64,000 bases of DNA from Thereva unica (Eukaryota > Arthropoda > Insecta > Diptera > Therevidae): the NCBI GenBank assembly GCA_949987705.1, contig OX465284.1, positions 112,637,163 through 112,701,162 on the forward strand, read 5' to 3'. Below the pieces are notes generated by a model, which worked only from the letters and a program-made list of their open reading frames with translations, had not been told where the DNA came from and made no database searches. The position numbers and the translations under genes are program-made. Within the stretch, counting starts at the first letter, position 1, and every line of letters starts with the position of its first letter. This document shows positions 60,101-64,000 of the stretch, one piece after another.

Positions 60101-63100
60101 CACGACATTCTTTACGGTGCTGATCGCTGAACTCTCCAGTCTGCCGGACGGTCTCGCCAGAGAAGTCTAAGCGGTTATCATCCATTCGGCAAACATGTCC
60201 AAACTACCGTTTTTGTATGCCTTCTTCGATCAGTGTCTATTGATCGCATCTGTGTCTAACTGTCTCGTTTCGAAGCATCGCTTTTAGAAGAACTCGAGCT
60301 TGTTGACGTCCGGCTTGAACAGTGTATAATCGCCGAATTGTCTGGTACAGCGTTACGATCGTCGTTCCGATTTCATTTTCTGTCAAACTTCTTTCTTCAA
60401 TCGTCGGTATTGCTCGAAATCATTCGTCATGTTTTATTCGTTTCTAATGATCGACGAGGTCCACATAGCTGTCCGAGATCCATGGCTGTGTCCGTTTATG
60501 GATTGGACGCAAGTGCATTGCACACTCCATAAGGGTGCGACTAAGTGCGACTCCAAAAGAAGTCAACCTCCAGTACTATACAATACGGAACCACACCACT
60601 CCTACATTGCTCGTTCCGTAATAATTCATAGAATAGTTACCAACGGCCACCGTTAGGAGGTTATGATCGCACTTCCATCGGTCCGAAATAGTTGCAGCAC
60701 ATGCATGTAATGCTACATATTCTGCTGATGACTGACCTTCTTGGCTAGTGGTGGCGCCATTTTCTTCGCTCTTTGTAATCGCATCTGTAATTTCGCTCGA
60801 TTAAGATAATGATCCGATCCGCAATCGGACCCACGAATTGCACGTACGTCTTTGAGTGGCGATCGCAATCCTGCGTTGATCAAAACTTAGTCTTAGTTGA
60901 TGTTTGAGTGGATGGCGGAAAATGCTGTTGCCAAGGAACAAATTGTTGGACACTGCAAATGAAAGGAGGCGTTAGCCGTCCCTGTCCGAATTTGCCCATC
61001 GCACCTTCCTAGCCGGTTCGATCTGCACCTGAATGTGCTTTAAAGTCTCTGCAAGTATGATTAATTCGCTTCGAGGTATGGTATCCAGCGTCTGTTAAAG
61101 CTGATCGTAAAATTCGTCCTTTTTCGTGTCCGGGCTGGTCTCGGTTGGCGCATAAACGGATGCGATATACTTGACCGATGGTTATAACCGCCGAACGCCC
61201 GAATATCCGTTGGAATGCGATAACGCTGCTGGCAGCCCGTCGATCGACCATAAACCCAACGCTGGTCTCTCGTTTCTCACCACCGGAATAGTAAAGCATC
61301 ATCGTTTCGTCGATTGTTGGCGGAACGATCGTCAATGTCCCGGATCCGGTAAGTCGTAGTTCCAAGAGCGCAGCAACTAATATTTTTGTCCAGCTCGTTT
61401 AACGAAAACTTAACGAAGACTAATACATGCGATGCACTATTATTAGTGTCAATCATTAATTTTCGTATTAGAGCCATCGAAACGCAGGGATCGACGTATG
61501 TAACTTCTTTAACGTCAATAATAGTTCCGGATTAACGCATAAGATCAGCTAATCGCCTTTCAATATTTTTTAAACCAAATTAAATAACTTTTGTTTTCTT
61601 TTGTAGATAACACAAGCTGAAGATGTTGAAGTGGTAAAAGCAATCGCAGCAGATGAAATATCAGAGCACAACGAAAATGGCCTGGATCAAGTTGCCCTAG
61701 AAACAGACCAAGATGGCTCCCAATCAGGGCACTATCAGCATTCCGGCCCAGGTCCAGCAAGAGGTATTCAACTTCCGTTAGTCTCTCAATAAACAAATTC
61801 AGCACTTCCTCTTCTCTTTCAGGTGTACAAAATTTACCATTAGGACTAGGTCAGCCGTTTGGCCCGCCTCCACCTCCACAATTATCATATCATGGACCAC
61901 CCCCGCCTTTGCCAGGACACCAGCAACCGCAGCAAGATCTTAAAGTTCAAGCGACATTATCGAATGAGATATGGGCCTCTCCAGTGCAGGACATGCCAAA
62001 GATTATATCCCTGGACGTTAAGTGCGAGAAGAATGGCATGAAGGTTTTCCTACAGTTCGACAAGCCTTTCTACGGAATCGTATTCTCGAAAGGCCACTAC
62101 AGCAACATAAACTGCGTGCATCTCCCGGCAGGACTTGGCCGATCATCAGCAACATTCGATATTGGCCTTCACGCATGCGGAACATCTGGCAACACTGAAA
62201 ACGGTTTATATGGCTACGGCACTGACTCCGGATCTGGAACGTACTTCGAAAATATAATTGTGATACAGTACGATCCGCAGGTGCAAGAAGTCTGGGATCA
62301 AGCGAGAAAACTCAGATGTACTTGGCATGATCAGTATGAAAAGAGCGTCACGTTTAGACCGTTCCCAGTTGATATGCTGGACGTCGTACGAGCAGATTTC
62401 GCTGGAGATAATGTCGGTTGCTGGATGCAGATACAAGTTGGTAAAGGTCCTTGGGCGTCGGAAGTGTCGGGACTAGTAAAAATTGGTCAGACAATGACAA
62501 TGGTGCTGGCGATTAAGGATGACGATTCTAAATTCGATATGCTGGTACGAAATTGTATGGCTCATGATGGAAAACGTGCTCCAATTCAGCTTGTCGATCA
62601 GCGGGGTTGTGTGACTAGACCAAAGCTTATGTCACGATTTACAAAGATTAAAAACTTCGGCGCAAGCGCTTCTGTGTTATCGTATGCGCACTTCCAAGCG
62701 TTCAAATTCCCCGATTCAATGGAAGTCCACTTCCAGTGTACAATTCAGATTTGCCGATACCAATGCCCAGACCAATGTTCCGATCCTAACTTGATTGATG
62801 TTCATCACCTTCAAGCTGGTCCAGAATCACAGTACGGCCCACCTCCACCACCACCACTGGCTATTGAATCATATCTTCATGGCGTCGGAAATCCAAGAGA
62901 CGAACGACGTGTCAGGCGGCAAAGAGCTGTTGATCCAGAAAAGGAGATTGGTCTGAATAGAGTGATAAAGGTCGTTTCCTCAGGAGATTTAACATTCTCC
63001 ATAGACGAACAAGCGAACTCAACACAAGCCACAATGGTCTTTCCAGCCCGGGAGGACGGACTGATTTGTATGACAACACCGGGCTTCGCTATAACACTAG

Positions 63101-63282
63101 TTGTCCTCCTGGCAATACTCATCATATCCTGCTTAATATCGGCGTTCCTTTATGTCAAATTAAGGCCATTCTCGTTCTCAGAGAAGGAACGATCAGTCGC
63201 ATTTACGAATCCCCAACTGGCGTCAGTTGCGCAATCTGTTCAGGGACAGAAGACCGTGCCAAAAAAACGTGCCTTTTCGTGA
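48042..63282 (+). CDS. ZP-domain transmembrane protein of the dusky / dusky-like / miniature family
   Basis: In flies these proteins sit in the apical membrane of epidermal cells and organise the apical matrix and cuticle of wing cells and bristles. Coding exons: 48042-48101 (phase 0; the exon begins at an acceptor at 48030, so a 5' UTR exon lies upstream), 61607-61763, and 61823-63282 (stop TGA). The total is 558 aa. Residues 1-20 (MRKFRGFRTRLIVAVLFFIQ) are the signal peptide. About 21-130 is an acidic then Pro-rich linker. The ZP domain spans about 135-391, with the conserved HACGTSGNTENGLYGYG, QEVWDQARKLRCTWH, RPFPVDMLDVVRADFAGDN and FQCTIQICRYQCPDQC. A furin-like site, RRVRRQR, lies near 434-440. 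The transmembrane helix is about 492-517, followed by a 41-residue cytoplasmic tail. The ZP sequence is so conserved that I cannot tell dusky, dusky-like and miniature apart by eye; dusky-like is my first guess. The 13.5-kb intron carries several transposons. Confidence 0.93.
48110..50040. other. Start of the 13.5-kb ZP-gene intron
   Basis: GC-richer than its surroundings around 48.2-49.1 kb, with ORFs on both strands (for example 48351-48662 plus and 48568-48365 minus) that I cannot assign. Poly-T tract at 49575-49610. No supported exon. Confidence 0.3.
50045..50285 (-). mobile_element. tRNA-derived SINE, copy 2
   Basis: The minus-strand head at 50284-50209 has box A TAGTCTAGGGGTAAGGCG at 50274-50257 and AGTTCGAATCC at 50231-50221 (one change from box B). 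The body (GGCAGGAGGAATCAGGAATG, GTGATGTAGGTGGGCAAG) aligns with copy 1 over its whole length. Confidence 0.8.
52215..52320 (-). repeat. Solo LTR fragment of the 37-kb Gypsy family
   Basis: CTAATAGATGGCGTGATGTT, CATATAAATAATAGTTAGC and TCTAATAGATGGCGCATAAA match the LTR at 36.9-37.0 kb with small gaps. No internal retrotransposon sequence adjoins it. Confidence 0.65.
52330..56220. other. ZP-gene intron, no supported exon
   Basis: Only unsupported ORFs. It contains an exact 24-bp tandem duplication (55874-55897 and 55898-55921). CTCCTCCTC and GTCGTCGTC runs lie at 54375 and 54615. Confidence 0.35.
56226..57330 (-). mobile_element. RTE-like retrotransposon copy C, RT domain and tail, in the ZP intron
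   Basis: The minus strand reads LWRALETEHVPLNNIKLIKL, TGVRQGDVASVLLFNAVTDA, then FADDSAV (motif C). After that come KVRIYRTLILPSLLYPSETW, MRCLRQIFSVS and RRLRWFGHV, then the family tail with the GCGACGTCTAGG-type segment. It keeps the palm that copy A lacks but is frameshifted. Confidence 0.85.
57340..59750. other. ZP-gene intron, no supported exon
   Basis: AT-rich with scattered short ORFs in both strands. No family recognised; an 86-aa minus-strand ORF at 59696-59436 has no support. Confidence 0.3.
59760..59890 (-). repeat. Solo LTR fragment of the 37-kb Gypsy family
   Basis: AATAATAGATGGCGCGATGG, ACAAATAATAGTTCGTTC and CTTCTAATAGATGGGGCACA match the LTRs at 36.9 and 52.2 kb, in the same order and spacing. 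Confidence 0.65.
59930..61365 (-). mobile_element. RTE-like retrotransposon copy B, endonuclease and tail, in the ZP intron
   Basis: The minus strand from 61365 shows the apurinic-like endonuclease (MLYYSGGEKRETSVGFMVDR, AASSVIAFQRIFGRSAVITI, ending AHSGADRTG). The linker at 60640-60340 matches copy A (PWISDSYVDLVDH-type). The C-terminal tail (MDDNRLDFSGETVRQTGEFS) runs to 59930. The RT domain between linker and tail is deleted. Confidence 0.8.
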
Positions 63283-64000
63283 GACTGCTGTGAATATACT
63301 TGTTGTTGATGCTAGATTTGATAAGCATATGGATTTGCCCTAATTGAGCAGAGCACGTCCAGTGAGAGTTTTATGAGGGATAGAATATTTTTATTTAAGT
63401 CAAGACTGTTAATTTTCAAATCTTACACCCGAGGACGACTTTTCAGAAAAGCGATGTTCAATAATTGAAATTAGCGAAAATTCTATTGGTGAATTTTTTT
63501 ATATTTATTTTAATTTTATAACAAAGTAAGTGTAGTACAAGAGTTGATTAGTAACCGTTAGTTTAAGCTTAGGTAGGATTTTCCAAATAGATAGAAGTTT
63601 CGTAAGTTTGTTAATTTAGTGGGGAAACGTATAGCAAATGTCGTACACTTTAAAGAGCCTTAGTTTTACTCTAGTAAGTCCAGTTACAGTTCTAGAAATA
63701 TAAGTCCAGTACAGTTTCTAGAAATATTAATTATTTATTCATAAAAGAGAAACTTCTGGTCTTTGATTTTGCAAAGTCATAAATTATGAAGAAGTTTTTC
63801 GAAAATGACCTTGTATCTTTACATCATTTGAAAGCATTCACTGATATGATTTGGAGAGATTAGCCCATAATGAAACCAGATTTTACAACCCGATAGCAAT
63901 TATTTCTATTCTCTCCACAATCACGACAATAAGAAGATAAATCAACCAAAAAGCTTATGGGTATCTAAAGTACAAACAAATGATAAATAATACGGCTTTA
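63283..64000 (+). other. 3' flank / UTR of the ZP gene
   Basis: AT-rich sequence after the stop codon, with no ORF of note. A 3' UTR is expected here. A near-duplicated stretch around 63675-63725 (AAGTCCAGT..ACAGTTTCTAGAAATA) appears twice. I see no clear AATAAA signal before the window ends. Confidence 0.5.

Noticed and set aside
60338..60656. Plus-strand ORFs of 64 and 75 aa
   Set aside because: They are antisense to the linker of RTE copy B; the same antisense words appear opposite copy A.

Overview
The window looks like an insect nuclear genome, most likely Diptera. It is AT-rich, has spliced genes with GT/AG introns, and is dense in broken transposable elements. Only three protein-coding genes can be assembled with confidence, all by joining exons at consensus splice sites with consistent phases. 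(1) wapl (wings apart-like, cohesin release factor), minus strand, 12201 to 3035, seven coding exons, about 1455 aa. (2) A secreted apolipoprotein-D-type lipocalin, minus strand, 27505 to 15872, five coding exons, 235 aa. (3) A ZP-domain membrane protein of the dusky / dusky-like / miniature family, plus strand, 48042 to 63282, three coding exons, 558 aa. Its signal-peptide exon lies 13.5 kb upstream of the rest. The three genes are not functionally linked: chromatin, secreted ligand carrier, and apical cuticle matrix.

Layout. 1-3030: a broken RTE-type retrotransposon and a tRNA-derived SINE. 3035-12201: wapl, whose introns hold LINE fragments; one LINE tail ends 3 bp from the intron-4 splice donor. 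12.2-15.8 kb: a 219-bp inverted-repeat element and a decayed LINE. 15.9-27.5 kb: the lipocalin, with an RTE copy in its last intron and a PHD-finger ORF1 remnant in its third. 27.5-33 kb: little coding potential, a 115-bp-period tandem array and a 155-bp MITE with TTA flanks. 33-38.1 kb: two broken Gypsy elements in opposite orientation. 38.2-45.6 kb: two mariner-derived short elements, a double-hairpin MITE, a LINE tail, a tRNA-like head and a 394-bp MITE. 48-63.3 kb: the ZP gene, with a SINE, LTR fragments and two RTE copies in its long intron.

No bacterial, CRISPR or clearly new molecular system is visible. The notable signals are mobile-element biology: one RTE-like family present at least six times, a SINE family present twice, several unnamed MITEs, and a mariner-derived pair carrying the same internal deletion. 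Inside wapl there is a 60-nt intron that stays open in frame if retained. All identifications come from reading motifs by eye; no database search was run.
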